Assembly: GCA_000469685.2 (NCBI GenBank)
Contig: LS997566.1
Coordinates: 14,014,118-14,078,117 of the forward strand
DNA length: 64,000 nucleotides
Direction of reading: 5' to 3'
From: Haemonchus contortus
Lineage: Eukaryota > Nematoda > Chromadorea > Rhabditida > Trichostrongylidae
Part shown: one piece after another, positions 1 to 12,190 of the stretch
Layout: every line of letters begins with the position of its first letter
Position numbering within the stretch: position 1 is the first letter of the stretch
Notes under the pieces: model-generated
Told to the model about the DNA's origin: nothing
What the model saw: the letters and a program-made list of their open reading frames with translations, nothing else
Databases searched by the model: none
Translations under genes and position numbers: made by a program

Positions 1-285
1 GCTAGTTTACGCGACTTTTCCCTTCCTTTCCGCCTGTACCTACTCCCTTAGAATGATATAAGGCCAACAAATTTTCACAGGTATAATATAAGGTAGGAAG
101 GCTTTGCATGTTGTGATGTCTTGGGCTATTTGACCAATGTCATTTCACACTGTATCCCTATTTGAGATGTTTGTTTGCGAATTGAGACGAGAAGCCAGCC
201 ATCGTGCAAAATCCTCTCCTATACTTGAAATACAGTGGAAGCCGGCTCAGTACATCGAAGTAACCAAGAAGCACAGTATACTCAC

Positions 286-479
286 TTTTGCTGAATTAGC
301 AACGCTGCTAAGCATGCGAAAAGATCGCATAAAGCAAAGTTGAAAATCAGAATGGAGTAAGTTTGGAGCTGCTTTGGGGTCTTCTTCAGAACCAGAAAAA
401 TTAGAAGCACGTTGAAAATAATGCCAAAACTGTTTGATAAAGTGTGTGCTAAAATGCTGCACAAGCACATCAAGTCCAT
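286..479 (-). CDS. Srd-type chemoreceptor gene A, first coding exon (partial gene)
   Basis: This is the first exon of a nematode Srd-like seven-transmembrane chemoreceptor; later exons would lie beyond the left edge. The 194-bp exon encodes TM1, a short K-K-T-P loop and TM2 with the motif NFALCDLFAC. It has the same length and phase as exon 1 of the three other array copies. The ATG (477-479) lies 3 nt after a CAG acceptor. The donor after base 286 is GTGAGT. Srd receptors are G-protein-coupled receptors thought to detect chemical cues in sensory-neuron cilia; that role is family knowledge. Whether this copy is functional cannot be judged. Confidence 0.75.
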
Positions 480-495
480 CTCCTGAAAATGAAAC
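480..495 (-). promoter_or_regulatory. Probable spliced-leader trans-splice acceptor, gene A
   Basis: On the minus strand a T-rich run ending in TTTTCAG is followed by GAG and the ATG. The acceptor-plus-ATG spacing is identical in all four array copies, which fits SL trans-splicing of nematode mRNAs. A 5' cis-exon upstream is the alternative. Confidence 0.5.
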
Positions 496-741
496 AGTTC
501 TTGCAAATAAAGAAGGAAATCACGGTTTGGATGGGGCAGATCAAGAGCCTAGATATGCGTTGCCTACTTTTCTTGATCAGAACTCATCAGAAAAATCTTC
601 TATGCTCGATGGTTCAAGTATCGCTTATTTGTAGTCTTCATATAATTTGTTTTTCATAAACAATTGACATTTATCCGTCGTCTTGATTCCTTAAGAAACT
701 CTGATAAACGGGTTGAAGAGCTGAGCAGGTTCACAATTCCC

Positions 742-1592
742 AGAAACTACAGCAAGTCTGAGTCTGATTCTCGTGACCATGATATCAAATTTGATGAGCT
801 TGCTTTTGATATTTACTACAGAGAAATCGTATCCGAAGCTAGCGTAAAGTACGTAACCTCTTTAGAGCTGACAGAACGGAGGACTCTAAAATGCCTATTA
901 AAGCATATAAAACTTACGTTGGATCGACTTTAGAATCAGGAACAACTACATTCCCACCCTACAAAAGAAAGGACCCATCTCTCCTAGAAAGCGTGCAAAA
1001 TAGCTTTACGCGAAAGTTGGCTATGCAGTGCGCTCTGGGCTACCAGTTCATTCCAGGTACCACTGTACACCGTCGTATTCACTCGTTTCCCAGTCTTTCT
1101 GTTCAAATAAATGTCAACGACCTTATCATGGCATTCAAAATCCTTACCAACAGGGCTTCGAACAATCTGGAAAAATTTTTCGCACTAAATCATTCAAGAA
1201 CGCGCGGCTGCAGTGTAAAAATCAGTTCTCCGACGGTGAGCACACAAGTTCGAGTCAGATACTTTTCAAGTAGAGTTGTACTTGTTCTCAGCAGAATATT
1301 TAAGGAGGATTTCATGCGCTCCTCTCTGAAAGCCTTTGAAGTTTTATCAACAAGGTCGGTTACTGTGAGGTTTCCTCTATCACTTGTAATTAACTCTTAC
1401 AAGTTCCGCTTGTTCTTCTTACATTGTTTTGTTAACCTCACTGTTGTTATGCTAAGTCTTTCCTTTTTCTTTTTTGAGTTTATCCCAAGGGGTTGTTATG
1501 TTTGCGAAATTCTCGTTTCGCGCACATTTGTTATACCCACGCAGACTTTACTTTGATCACGTCAATCGAAAAAGATAAAGATAAAGATAAAT
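742..1592 (+). mobile_element. 5'-truncated CR1-like non-LTR retrotransposon (reverse transcriptase C-terminal end)
   Basis: Two overlapping plus-strand frames (about 742-905 and 891-1330) together read as the end of a CR1/jockey-type reverse transcriptase. Visible pieces are KAYKTYV, then LLESVQNSFTRKLA, NVNDLIMAFKILTNRAS and NHSRTRG, in the order typical of the family. A frameshift near 890-900 separates the frames, so it is dead. The copy ends in a short tandem GATAAA tail (about 1570-1592), a typical 3' end for this class. AATTC occurs just before the insert and just after the tail and may be the target duplication. Sister spacers lack this insert. Upstream domains are absent, as expected for 5' truncation. 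Confidence 0.7.
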
Positions 1593-2486
1593 TCGCACCT
1601 GGAGCAAGCAGGGAATAATAAGAGAGCTCATGCAGCGACACGTACAGGTCTAGCTGGAAGGAAACGAAGGGCTGAAATTTATTTTGCCCACTGTCGTTCG
1701 AGTTTTTTTAGAGTTTTACTGGGATTGAATAAGTTTTCGGATGTTTTCGAATGTTTTGTGCATTTGTTTCTCAACTGTCCTATAGAACATAGAAAAAAGA
1801 CAATAGCTGTGTGTTTCGAAAAACAATAAATCAGCAGAGGGCCGCATAGTCGTGCACAGAGCATAGCACTGGGCAGCTGGCTATCGTACTGAAGATTTCA
1901 AAAGTATCCCATAATCGTGCTCACCGATCTTTTCACACTTGCCACTCAATGATAGGGGCCTCATGTATTTTCCTTCGTACTGTGTTCCATTCTTTCAGAA
2001 AGTCCAAGGTTGAGAGAAATGGAGCATTTCTTGCTGCAATTGATCTATCAAAGGTACCCATCAGTTAGGTTCTCCCTCAGTCGAACAGTGCCCGATGTTA
2101 CTCAAGGATGAGTGATTAGTGAGTAAATCATGAGCTTTCAAATTTTTAGAGAGATTCAGTCCCTTTCAATTTCAGACTTGATCGGATGCATAATCACTGC
2201 TACCCGCTCGAAGCGATGCTTCATCGTGTAGTTTGAAGATGCTAATGTAAAAACATAAAGCTTTTACGTTGGGTAGTCCCGTTTGTGGAAATGTCCCGCA
2301 CTCACTTCCATCCAGAATCGCTTCGAATGAGTATGTGGACAAACACTGACTAGCGGTCGCTAACCGATATACGTTTCAGTTCTTTCATCGTCTCACCTCA
2401 GACAAGCCTTGTACCAACTAACCTCTGCCCGATGCTCATGAAACTTGTAGCAAATTTTGCGAATGCAATACGGTTATTCATACATA
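1593..2486. other. Array spacer, unit A: no gene recognised
   Basis: Non-coding spacer homologous to parts of the spacers near 26500, 37600-38150 and 55950-57060. About 2305-2445 resembles the 3' part of the SINE-like segments found in units C and D but lacks a clear tRNA-like head. No convincing ORF. Confidence 0.5.
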
Positions 2487-4011
2487 CAGTACCGTTCAAA
2501 AAGAAATCACCTTGAACCTTTTCTGCCATAACTCATCTTGAACCCAATCCTTTTACTCGTTTTTTGACAGCACACTTATCAAACATTACCGACTCTCCTG
2601 CTATGCAGAATTGGCGGTAGCCCACTTCCGGCCAAGTGAGTGAATTTTTTTTCTTAAAACTTGCGAAAGGAGCATGTTGTCTGGGTAAGATTCATTATGT
2701 TTCTCGAGTCTAGAAATATTGGTGATCCTTCTATTCTGTCAGCTAATCGCTCCCAGTGAAGAAACAAAACTCTGGCTGTCGCTTTTTGAGCTTGGAGCAG
2801 CTCTCCGCCATTGCCAGGGGCAGTAAGCAGGAACTGACCCATGCTCAACATCCAAGGCTGTTTGCTGTACCAATGTCTACGATTACGAAGGCTATCAAAG
2901 GTATTGAGTCTCTCATAGGCCCAATCAAGCGGGCCAGCTCGGGAAGGTTATGGGTTGCCGCTTCTGAGGACGATAGAAAGATCATTTGTGCATTGGCTCA
3001 AGATTCCAGACGAGCATCTTCCGAAATAATGGCCGAAACATCGACGACGGCGACGTCGCTAATATCTAGAGGTACCATCAACAGACGCCTATGGGTTCCT
3101 GGAATGTATGGAGGAAGTCTTGTCAGAAGGTATCTGGATCTCTGAAAAAAACAGACGAGCTCGACTTCAATGGGCGCGTTAGCACCTTCACTGGATCTTC
3201 GACCAATGTCGCGAAGTCATCTAAAGCGACTAGTCAAAGATTGTTTTGCTTGGTTTACTCGACTTTCGTCCGTAGACGACCTTTTAAAACACAAGTTCCG
3301 ACCCCAAGTACCATTTGACAACTGTCAGGTATGGTGCCGGCTCAGTATTGGTTTGAGGATGGTCTCCGAGTCTGAGCATGGGGTCCATGCACCACATTCT
3401 CACCACTGCGGCCTAGCAGATGTACGTAGACATTTTGGAAAAATCCACGCTACCATTCTAACGTCGTGTGCACGGGAGAAAATTTAATTCCAGTGAGATA
3501 ACGACCCCAGACACATATCTAGAAGGGGCGCGCTTGTGGTTGACTCGTCGGGAAATTCGATGCCTTGACTTACCTAGCCAGTCCCCTGACCTGAACATTA
3601 GTGGACCCTCGTGGTAAGAACTCAAGAAAAAAGGAGTGGAAGGGAATCGATGAGTGCTTGATCGACAAGGTGGTCGAACCAATGCCCCGCAGATACAAAG
3701 CCGTCATCGGTGCCAACGGCTTCACTACGAAGCATTAGACTAGTATTCAATTAGGTTTTAATCTCATGACGATAGTACTCAAATCTAGTGATTTATTTCA
3801 AATTATTGAAACTGATGTTATTTTGTCCTCTTCAGAAAAAATGCGAAAAAAGGCCTTTTGAACGAAATAAAAAGGCGTTCCGTGAGTTCTGTGATGGATA
3901 CAGTGAATATTATAACTGTTGACAACATACCAAAAAATCAGTCAAAAACATTGAGTTTAAGATGAGTTATGGCAAAAAAGGTTGAAGGTGATTTCTTTTT
4001 GAACGGTACTG
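2487..4011 (+). mobile_element. Degenerate Tc1-type DNA transposon
   Basis: Bounded by inverted termini starting CAGTACCGTTCAAAAAGAAA, flanked by TA on both sides. The ends and internal sequence match the better preserved copy at 31846-33415. The size (about 1.5 kb) fits Tc1. It lies in the spacer upstream of gene A. Confidence 0.85.
2756..3740 (+). pseudogene. Tc1-type transposase relic
   Basis: The start of the frame shows LEQLSAIARGSKQELTHAQ and STITKAIKGI, matching the paired-like helix-turn-helix of the copy in gene C. The C-terminal end, MPRRYKAVIGANGF, is recognisable near 3680-3735. Between them several frameshifts and stops break the catalytic core, and the region around the last catalytic residue reads in changing frames. 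It is much more decayed than its relative in gene C. No activity is expected. Confidence 0.8.
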
Positions 4012-4819
4012 TATATCGATGCAAAAAACTACTATGCGAAAGAATTGCAATAGTTCTTACAAAACTTCTTAAATTGCCAAGTAATTTTCGAATAAACGTG
4101 TGCTAAGTATTCACCTAGTTCTCTCCGACATAGCAAAACGAAGGAATGCTCAGATGAAGCGTAGCGGCGTAGCTCACCCTCAGAATATCGGAAAAGAGTG
4201 GTGAGAAAAAACACGGCTTCTGCTCTCATTCGGGGATCGCCCTTAGAATATCGGAAAAGAGTGGTGAGGAAAAATACGGCTTCTGCTCTCATTCGGGGAT
4301 CGTAACTTATTCATTGATTATTAGTTCTCTCCCAGGCCAGTTACATTGGATAATATCTACCATACCGGTCGAGCGAACGATCTTCTGGCCTACCTGAACA
4401 GCTCATCACACAAACCACATTTTTCAACGGACATTAATGTTCCGTATGGAAAAGAGCAGATTAGAACGGGTGGAGGTGATGTATTGGCAGTGGCGCACTA
4501 TCTCACACTTACGGTCAGCGGTCCGAAACCCGGATCGACATCCGTCTAGACCAACCGGGCCTTACATCCCTCTGGGGTCGGTTGATTGGTGCCGGACTCG
4601 TCTCGCAGAATGAAGTGCTAACTTCTACATCGGTTGGTCGCAACAAGTCATTGTAGGCCACATGCTCATTCGATGCGCCACTACGACTCTGAATGGAGAT
4701 CGAATGTGTGGGCGCATTCCTCAGACGGGATTGATGAAGGCCTCTTACTTTGGGCCTACTTATGGAAAGAAACGCATGACGTCCCAAGCCTAGCCTGATT
4801 TTAGTACTCTCAGGTTATA
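4012..4819. other. Array spacer with a 63-bp tandem duplication
   Basis: Non-coding spacer; 4130-4300 corresponds to about 57420-57530 in unit D. No gene recognised. The open frame of 90 codons at 4515-4787 on the minus strand has no recognisable motif. Confidence 0.4.
4182..4302. repeat. 63-bp tandem duplication (2 copies)
   Basis: A segment beginning AGAATATCGGAAAAGAGTGG repeats at 4245 with only a few differences. Unit D has a single related segment near 57475, so the duplication is specific to unit A. Confidence 0.85.
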
Positions 4820-6089
4820 CAGGGTGCGTCGCAAATATTGTAACAACTTTTCGAAGTCCGTGATTTCCTTGTTCAAAGGGTTTCTCCAAATTCGCATCTT
4901 CCCCTTATGTTTATGTTATACCTTAGCCCACATTTCTACTCTGGCGCTCTTAATCCGTCAGGTTTCGAAATATGGTGGAGTCTTGTAGTCATTCACCACA
5001 CGCTTCGTCTTTGCGCGCATTTGGTGAGTTCTTTTCCGAGACAGCTCCTCATTTCGACATTGCCCACATGACAGTCTCTGAATCGCGGTGCGTAGACAGA
5101 CCAAAGACAAAACTCAAAACAGTCATCTTGTCTCACATACGACCCCTTTTCCGAATGTTGGTTCAGTTGGTTGGGAAGGAGTACGCTGTGGAACCTGCAG
5201 AAACACGAGAAAAATGACCGCTGGTTTGTTTGTATATTCTACTCCGATGAGGAGAGTCTACCACGAGTGAATATAAATGTATCCTGATCGACTTCGAAGG
5301 CCTATATCAGCTTCTTTGCGAGAAGAAGTTGGAGAGAAAAAAGAAATGCCATGCTCTACTCGCGCGCGGCACGCACTTCTACACACTTTTTTCTGACCAA
5401 AAGGTGTTCGTGCGGGAGAAATGTTGAGATCTCTGAGTATATCTGTACTCAGAGTGCTACTAGTGCTGAAGCCGATGAGAAGAGTCAGATCCTCTCTCGG
5501 AGCCATTTTCCCTCCTTCATGATGGTTTGGACTAGTATCCCTGCCATAGTACGATATTGCAAATTTTGGTCGAGAAAAGTACAAAATTTATTCCGAATCT
5601 CTTTGAATAGGCTTTTTGGAAGAGTGCAGCTAAGGTTGAAGATTTCCTTAGAGATACGGTTTCGAAACTAAGGCGCACTTGCTCACGAATAGGAATAATT
5701 CAAAACTGGTGCTGAGGAGATGTTCGCGACTTTATACCAGCTTCCAATCCTACGAATTTCACAGACCACAGTGTGATGGGTCGTTATATAGAGTCCGTAT
5801 TGGAGAGGAAAGCCTGCGCTTCAAAACACGTCGCTGTTGCTTCCACTTCGAAATCAGTGGAAAAAGATCGGGCTGGAGATTCTCAAGAAATTCTGCGTAC
5901 CACCGTCGATGAACAGCCGAAGCGTTTTCGAGCTATAAATAGTACAGGAAAGGGTTATATAGGATGACCGTGTGTTCATTTTGTAGATGCGATGCATAGT
6001 AAATAACTCACATGAATTCACTATGTATCAATATGAACTGCAGTTTCTGTAGCCCAATTCTTTTGCCACCATATTTATGGCGCTTCCTG
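4820..6089 (+). mobile_element. Tc1/mariner-superfamily element, family 3, copy 1
   Basis: Termini are CAGGGTGCGTCGCAAATA on the left and, inverted, CAGGAAGCGCCATAAATATG on the right, each next to TA. The element is 1270 bp. Broken plus-strand frames (4972-5967) end in a stretch resembling the C-terminus of IS630/Tc1/mariner transposases with an R-x-x-V-D-x-x-P-K-R-F-R-A-I pattern near 5885-5960. A second copy lies inverted at 47646-48900. The exact subfamily is not certain; maT/DD37D-like is possible. Non-functional. Confidence 0.7.
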
Positions 6090-9000
6090 TAGAGTGCCAC
6101 ACACTATGATCAGTTCGCTTCATGTATGGTTTTTTGAACAACTGCTTTGAGGCAACTAGCGATGAGAAAGCTTCCACGAAATTGCCGTGTGTCAACTTAG
6201 TTGCTTATAAAAGGATCACAACTTGCTGGAAGGTGCTGGCAAGCAGAATTGTGGTGAGCATAAGGAACGATGAGTAGGGCAAACGAGAATGCAAGTATGA
6301 GTCGAGCTTTTTTGGACACCAAAGTTTCACTTACATCTGGACAATCTTATGAAGAATGAAATCAGTTAATGGCACTGTAGCCTGAAAATATTTGTGTACA
6401 TATAACAGTTATTCGATACGTACCCGCTTCAATGGTATAGGTGGCAGAGAAAACACAATGTTTTCTACCTGATTACAGCAGCGCCTCACATGATCAAACA
6501 ATCGTGTATGTTTGTTGCTTTTGTTGTTTCATTTATAGGAGAATGCTTTGGCGCAAGCATGAAGAGGTCCATTCATGTCTTCAAACAACCGTGACGTAGA
6601 ACTATACGGAACATCCCAAGCGTTACAAAGTGTTCTATCGTTGGTGTCCTTTTTTGGCCCCTTCATTGAGCAGTAGTTTCGAAAGATCATGAATTACTCG
6701 CTCCGATCCAGATTCAGTATAAATAGAAAATAGGAGAGGGGAATCTCAGTGAATTACTACTGTATCGTACTGATACGATTACTGCGGTATATAACGCATG
6801 TATCCTCTGTGGACTGGCTTCATAGCAAATTGACATGACTTGTAGGAAATTGTGATGAAGGTTCTGGTTCTTCACACTCGAAGCTTGTCTTGAAATCCTT
6901 TTTGAGTTTTAGCATGAGTTTATATCTGCGAAAAACCAATCCGCAGCCTAATCATGACGTACGCCGCCTTCAGAGGGGACAGCCTAGTTTTCGTGGTCAT
7001 TTCCCCATCACAGCTGTGCATTACCCATGCTCCTGTCCTACAGTGACTTTCCATGTTCTAGCAGTCTTCTCGTGGGTGGGTGCTTTGTAATGATAAAGTA
7101 TTTCCCATCAAACTGTTCTACCGAAGGCTTCACCATGTTCGTATCAGCAAAAGTAGTAGAGTTTATTGAGGTGGTAGTATGCCTAGAGTTGAGGCTCAGC
7201 ATCAGGCTGCTTCGTGGGCGAGTGTACTCACCATTCCCCTGACATTATTTATTTATAGACAGGCTTACTTTGGAAATTTCTTAAACATCTCCACATAAAT
7301 GCGTATCGGTTGTCAAACTCATTGAAAACGAAGTATGTGTTCAGACACCTCCAGGCTCTTAAAAAAGTATTTGATTCATTCAGAAAAGGATTGCCGATCG
7401 AGATTATCTCACCCTCGAAAACACGTGAGATATAATAAATTTGACATCGTGCCTACTTGTAGTTTTAAAAACCATGAACAAGCTATTGCTGAAAACAAAC
7501 GTTTCCAGATCAGGCTTAAAGTTTGTTTTTGTGTTTCTGTTCATACAAAGTTAATAATGGGTTCCGAAGAGAAAAAAAAATAGTGTTTCAGCTTCACTCC
7601 TCGCAGAACAAGTAAGGAAACATCTGGTATATAGCAGGCAGTAGTGGCTACAACGGATACATTGGTATATTCGCTGTATACTGAGCAGTTGAACCTTGTT
7701 GAGCATACCAGTTCTGAAGAAGATAAAAATTTCCTGTAGCATAAACGCAATTGCTGCGAAAGAAAAAGGCTGGCAAAAATAAAAATAAAATCAAACCGAA
7801 GAAAAGAGAAAATCGTTGAATACAGTCATCCGTGAATGGAAATCAGACATTAAAATTTAAAATGAAATCTCTACTGAATGGCGACCTGAGAGAAGAGTAC
7901 CTCAAAAAATTGAGCATGTCATGTGGAATAACTATTTACACTAGAAACTTGGAAGGTTTGTGGTCATGTTTGCATACAGGACATAGAAACACTGTTGCAT
8001 GTCAACTGGCACACGCTGATTTCTTTCATCAAAATTAATTAAGAAGTGATAGATTTCGTGGAAATTTGCTATGTAAACATGCATTGTGAGCGATTGCAAT
8101 CCCGCTAAAGCAGTAATTTCAATGCATTTGCGCTCCACATGGTCCTGAAAAGTGGAGATGACATCCTCTCTTCCTCAGCATCTCCACTACACTGAACATA
8201 TTTAAACAGGCAGAATCAGATATCACACTTTTTCAAAATCCAAGTCTTGGCAACCAGTGACAAGCACCTATGGCGTACTCTTATGAAAAGGAAAACTGTC
8301 TAATCTGCTGTAGAATGGAGTTGTGAGTATAAGACTTAGCAATTCAGTATCGAAAGAACCATTTCCTCTACTCGGGTAACGGAACTTCTCCCCTATCGCG
8401 GCATTCTCCCTTGCGGCATGCGGCCAATGTCACTGCAATTACGGTACTCACCCCGCCTCCCGCCAATCGATAGGACGCGAAATTTTTCCTTGACTGGCTT
8501 GCTTTTTCATTGGAATTTATCGTTTTTTCTTCTGTTTCTTTTTAGTTTTCATGTTTATTAGGCTTGATTAATTAAAATGACTCCTCCTTTATGAACGACG
8601 ATCAAGACCGCAATGGAATTGAAAAGAGCGGCCAGCCAATTCAAATAATTAAAGGACTCGCTACCTCATAAATTGCGCGCTCCAATCTTCCACCGCAATC
8701 TTGAGATAGGCGGCGGATGCGGCGTGTGCGACGCCGTGTTAGGGGAGAAGTTCCCGGACCCCCTCTACTCTCCTAGAATTGAACAAGAGCATTCCTTACA
8801 GAATTGTTCAACAGCCAGAGCTCAGATTGAGACACTGCAAACCTATGTCCCCATCGTTGATAAGGATCTTCTACAACCGTAGTTAAATGATAGTCGTTTC
8901 TACGAGCACGATTATTTCACCAGAGAACCCTTGACGCATAGTACATCTCTGTATTTATTAGACTCGCGATGCAAAGCTTCAGCTGAGTAATTCTTTGATA

Positions 9001-9256
9001 AGCAAAATTTATGTGATTCATGACTTTGGTATACGGTTCGTAGGACTCATCTTTGAAGGCAACCTAAAAGCTAGTAAAAAGTTCCAAAAATGAAACAGAC
9101 TACATCATCTCCAATCAAAGAAGTTAGTAAGACAGGGCGATACCGCCACAAATATTCTCAGTTTCTTTTTGGAAGCGTCATGCGACATTTGTAATGGATA
9201 TTCATGAAAGTAAAGGTCAACGGACGTTTCAATGCAGATGGGGTGCTTCAAAAAAA
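6090..9256. other. Array spacer, unit A: anonymous conserved sequence
   Basis: About 3.2 kb without a supportable gene. It aligns in order with about 26550-30100 (unit B), 38310-40330 (C) and 57760-60900 (D). One shared landmark, GCATTGTGAG, lies near 8081, 28391, 39716 and 60073. Short ORFs differ between units and are not conserved as proteins. Confidence 0.6.
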
Positions 9257-9540
9257 GGGGAGACGTTCGTTGCCCGCGTCCGTCGAAAGTAGGTCGCCTG
9301 CCCACTTCGCGCGCGGCGTACACTACTGAGGTCTCGAGATGGCATTACAGTACAAACATGTGTCAGTGGAGCGAATGATTTGCATTCTTCCGTGCTATCT
9401 TCCCTTTGGCTGACTGCCGTGGATCAAGCGCAAATCGTATACTCCACTGACAACTGCTACATCCGTCAAGTAAAGATCCGCCGCATGCGACGGCTGCGGC
9501 GTGATCTAGTTTCGACGGAAGCGCGCAACGAAGCGCACTC
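9257..9540. mobile_element. 284-bp non-autonomous element with 8-bp target duplication (hAT-like MITE candidate)
   Basis: Imperfect terminal inverted repeats of about 35 bp (GGGGAGACGTTCGTTGC on the left; right end, inverted, GAGTGCGCTTCGTTGC) enclose GC-rich sequence with no ORF. The insert is flanked by perfect CAAAAAAA copies at 9249-9256 and 9541-9548. Unit B has one CAAAAAAA at 30106-30113 with matching flanks and no insert. An 8-bp duplication points to hAT or a related superfamily; 9 bp (Mutator-like) cannot be excluded. Confidence 0.75.
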
Positions 9541-10582
9541 CAAAAAAAGCAACCCCAAGACTGCTGTCCATCGAAGCTGTGTAGGGGAAGATTGGAGACA
9601 TTAAAGTACATGTTCAGGGTTCAGCATTTTTCAACGACATGATATCAGACGGAAAAACGAATTGAGGTATCATGGAGAGATCGGCGAAGATCTTGCTAAA
9701 CTTCTTCTATGCACGCTCATTAGCACTATACGCCATAGCTAAGTAATAATGAAGTATTACAACATTGAAGAGCTGCTCCATATCCCTCTTTTATAATGAG
9801 GCAGTGCAGTACACAGAGAATATGGAAGAACAGTTAGTAAGGAAGCCACTCTGGAAAGAGGAATTGATGGGTAATCCGCATTCGAAGGAGCAGAACATAG
9901 TGAGCGATATGGAGACGGTGACAACCTCATTACCACAGCCGTACAGAGCACTGACTGTTCTGGTTTTGTACTCGAGGCGCGGAAGATCGCTAGAGCCATA
10001 GTTCAGTCTTAAGGAATCAGAACACATCGGCAATCTGTTTCTGTACCGAACAGAAGCGCAAACGTTTACACCGACGAGTTCTGATATTGCATCACAATGT
10101 TTATAGTTGTACTACAAAACATGTTGCCCATATAAACTCTAGGTGGCTCATTCTCTTCACTTTTTTCGACTTCTTGTCTGCACTCTCCTGTGCGCTATTC
10201 ATCAATCAGTCCAGTCACCAACGCAAGACTGTTTGTGATCCACCGAATGAAGGATCTCAGTACGAACAACCTGAACAAGCTGAAGAAGGATTTCGAAAAA
10301 CGTGAATCAGCCGTCAGATAGAGTCGAATGATAAATGAGAAAAGCCAAAATATTCGAATTTTAGGGAGATGATGGATGATGCGACCGCTTTTCTACTTTT
10401 ACAAATGGAGACAAGATCAAGATGGTAGCTGGAGTGGGCCAAAAAAAAACGGTTCATTTTCCGTTGTTTGAGGATAGGCTAGTTAATTTTCAACTGAGTT
10501 AATGCTTCCACTGGAAACAATCGTTTTTTGACTATAAAGGTAGAAAATGTCTTCGCCCATGCTAAACCAGAAATGAAAGAAG
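9541..10582. other. Array spacer, unit A, next to the LTR element
   Basis: Corresponds to about 30114-30740 in unit B, with matching sequence around 9790-9990 and 30190-30400. No gene supported; ORFs at 9757-10033 overlap on both strands and are not kept in unit B. Confidence 0.5.
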
Positions 10583-10731
10583 TGTAAGGGTCTAGCGGTG
10601 TACGGTAATGGTCGAGTGAGATTGATGGTGGGAGCAGGCGGTAGCCGATAGAATTCCCAGATGAAGCACTGATTACAGGTTGCGAGCAGTCGATCCTCGT
10701 CCTGTCGGCTGTCTCGAATGCTCCTTACACT
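10583..10731 (+). repeat. Left LTR-like repeat (shortened)
   Basis: Starts TGTAAGGGTCTAGCGG and ends CTCCTTACACT. The first 100 bp match the right repeat with substitutions. After that it differs: a block of about 24 bp (10696-10720) is the reverse complement of a block at about 18445-18469 in the right repeat. It looks like an LTR that lost its middle through a deletion with local inversion. Confidence 0.6.
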
Positions 10732-10747
10732 GGTGGCAGCGAGTGGT
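10730..10747 (+). other. Primer-binding-site-like sequence
   Basis: TGGTGGCAGCGAGTGG directly follows the left repeat. It has the TGG start and position expected of a tRNA primer-binding site. The tRNA species was not assigned. Confidence 0.45.
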
Positions 10748-11639
10748 TCCACTCCTGCGAGCACAATGAGTTTTCTGAAGCTTTGTTTTTTCTTCTTGAT
10801 TTCGCGAGTAACTTTCTTTCTGTGAGAATTCTCCTCTTTTTTGATTGGTGCGTTTTTTCTTCTTCTCTCCCCCCCCCCCGCTCTCTCTTCCTTTTTTTTT
10901 CGATTATCCCGAAGCTAAAGTTTCATGAAGGTGGTGATGGAGCAAAAAGTTAGATTCGTTTGAGTGGAATTAAGTAGAGAGTCGGCTCCAACGCTCGAGC
11001 GGTCTTTGCGTTGATATGTGCAGTTTTTATAAAGAGGTATCGCCGGGGAGAGGCCAGAGAGCCTATAGCTTCAAGCATCCAGTCACTAAATTTACGTTTT
11101 TCTTCTCTCCTTATCTTCGCGTTTTCATATTATTGAATTCGATTCGCACGGTACCCATCACCGTGGGATAGATCGCTCTTTCTTCCAAGAGTACGTCATC
11201 AGTGTTTTCGAGATTGCAATTTGTTTTTGTTCTTCCTAGTTGCGAGAAAATCCATCTCAAGCTGAGCAGTGAAGCTCTCTTTCGCAACCGTTTTCGAGTT
11301 CTTTGCTCTTATTCTCTGTCATTTTTTCGATTTTATAGTTTTCATCCCTCCCATGCCTGATCCGATTCAAACAATTTCCCATCGCATTCCACTGCGGCTC
11401 CGTTATCTTGTTGCGCATCTAGACGGAGCTCGCCGCTTGATTTCATAGAACGGTACGTTCCTAGCATGCTGCATCAACGTCCGCCGCTCCGAGCTTCTCC
11501 TCTGTCATGTCTCTTCGTCATGATTACGAGGAAACACATGAACACCTTCATAAATCAATCAATACTTCCAGCGGGGCGGAAAAATGCGGAAACTTCGCTT
11601 GTTACCACACCAAAGTACAAAACTGCTTGAATTTCGTAG

Positions 11640-12190
11640 GCTCCTATACCAAACACCAAATGCACCGCTCACCGGGGCAGTATATGAGCCGCCCATTTTT
11701 TGGGTATAAAAGGCCCAGTTAGCGTCAGTCCAGCAGTTCTCTAGAGCTCCAGTTCCAGTTCTCGACAGTTCTCGAGCATGGAGCTCTCGGTTCCACTATC
11801 AACGGCTCTCTCAAGCAATTCTTGACGATTCGGCGAATCCACAGCTCGGCGGTTCCAAAATCGGGCAGTGCCACGAACGGCACTGCTCTCAACTCCAAAT
11901 TCATCGCACTCCGCTCAACAATGACCTAGTTACAAGGAAGACAGCCGATCGTTTCCACTGAACAAAGAACAAGAGCGGTGCGGTGCAACAATTCAAAGGA
12001 AACAAGCTGAGCGCTCCAACTTGTCGCCTGTCGGACCCACCACCAGCAATTCCAAAACAAGACGAACAAGGTTGCACAATCCTCAGGATGTTTGACTTTG
12101 TAATGGTACGAATTGTATTTATGACTTATGACACAATAAATATTGTAATAAATATCCTATCGAGCATTCTACCACCGAACCGTCGAAACA
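11640..12190 (+). promoter_or_regulatory. Candidate promoter/polyA segment (possible nested LTR)
   Basis: A clean TATAAAA box (11705-11711) is followed by two AATAAA signals (12135-12140, 12147-12152) and then by TGGTGCAT primer-site-like repeats from 12191. This order suits an LTR (U3-R-U5-PBS), but no second LTR was found, so boundaries are unknown. Confidence 0.35.
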
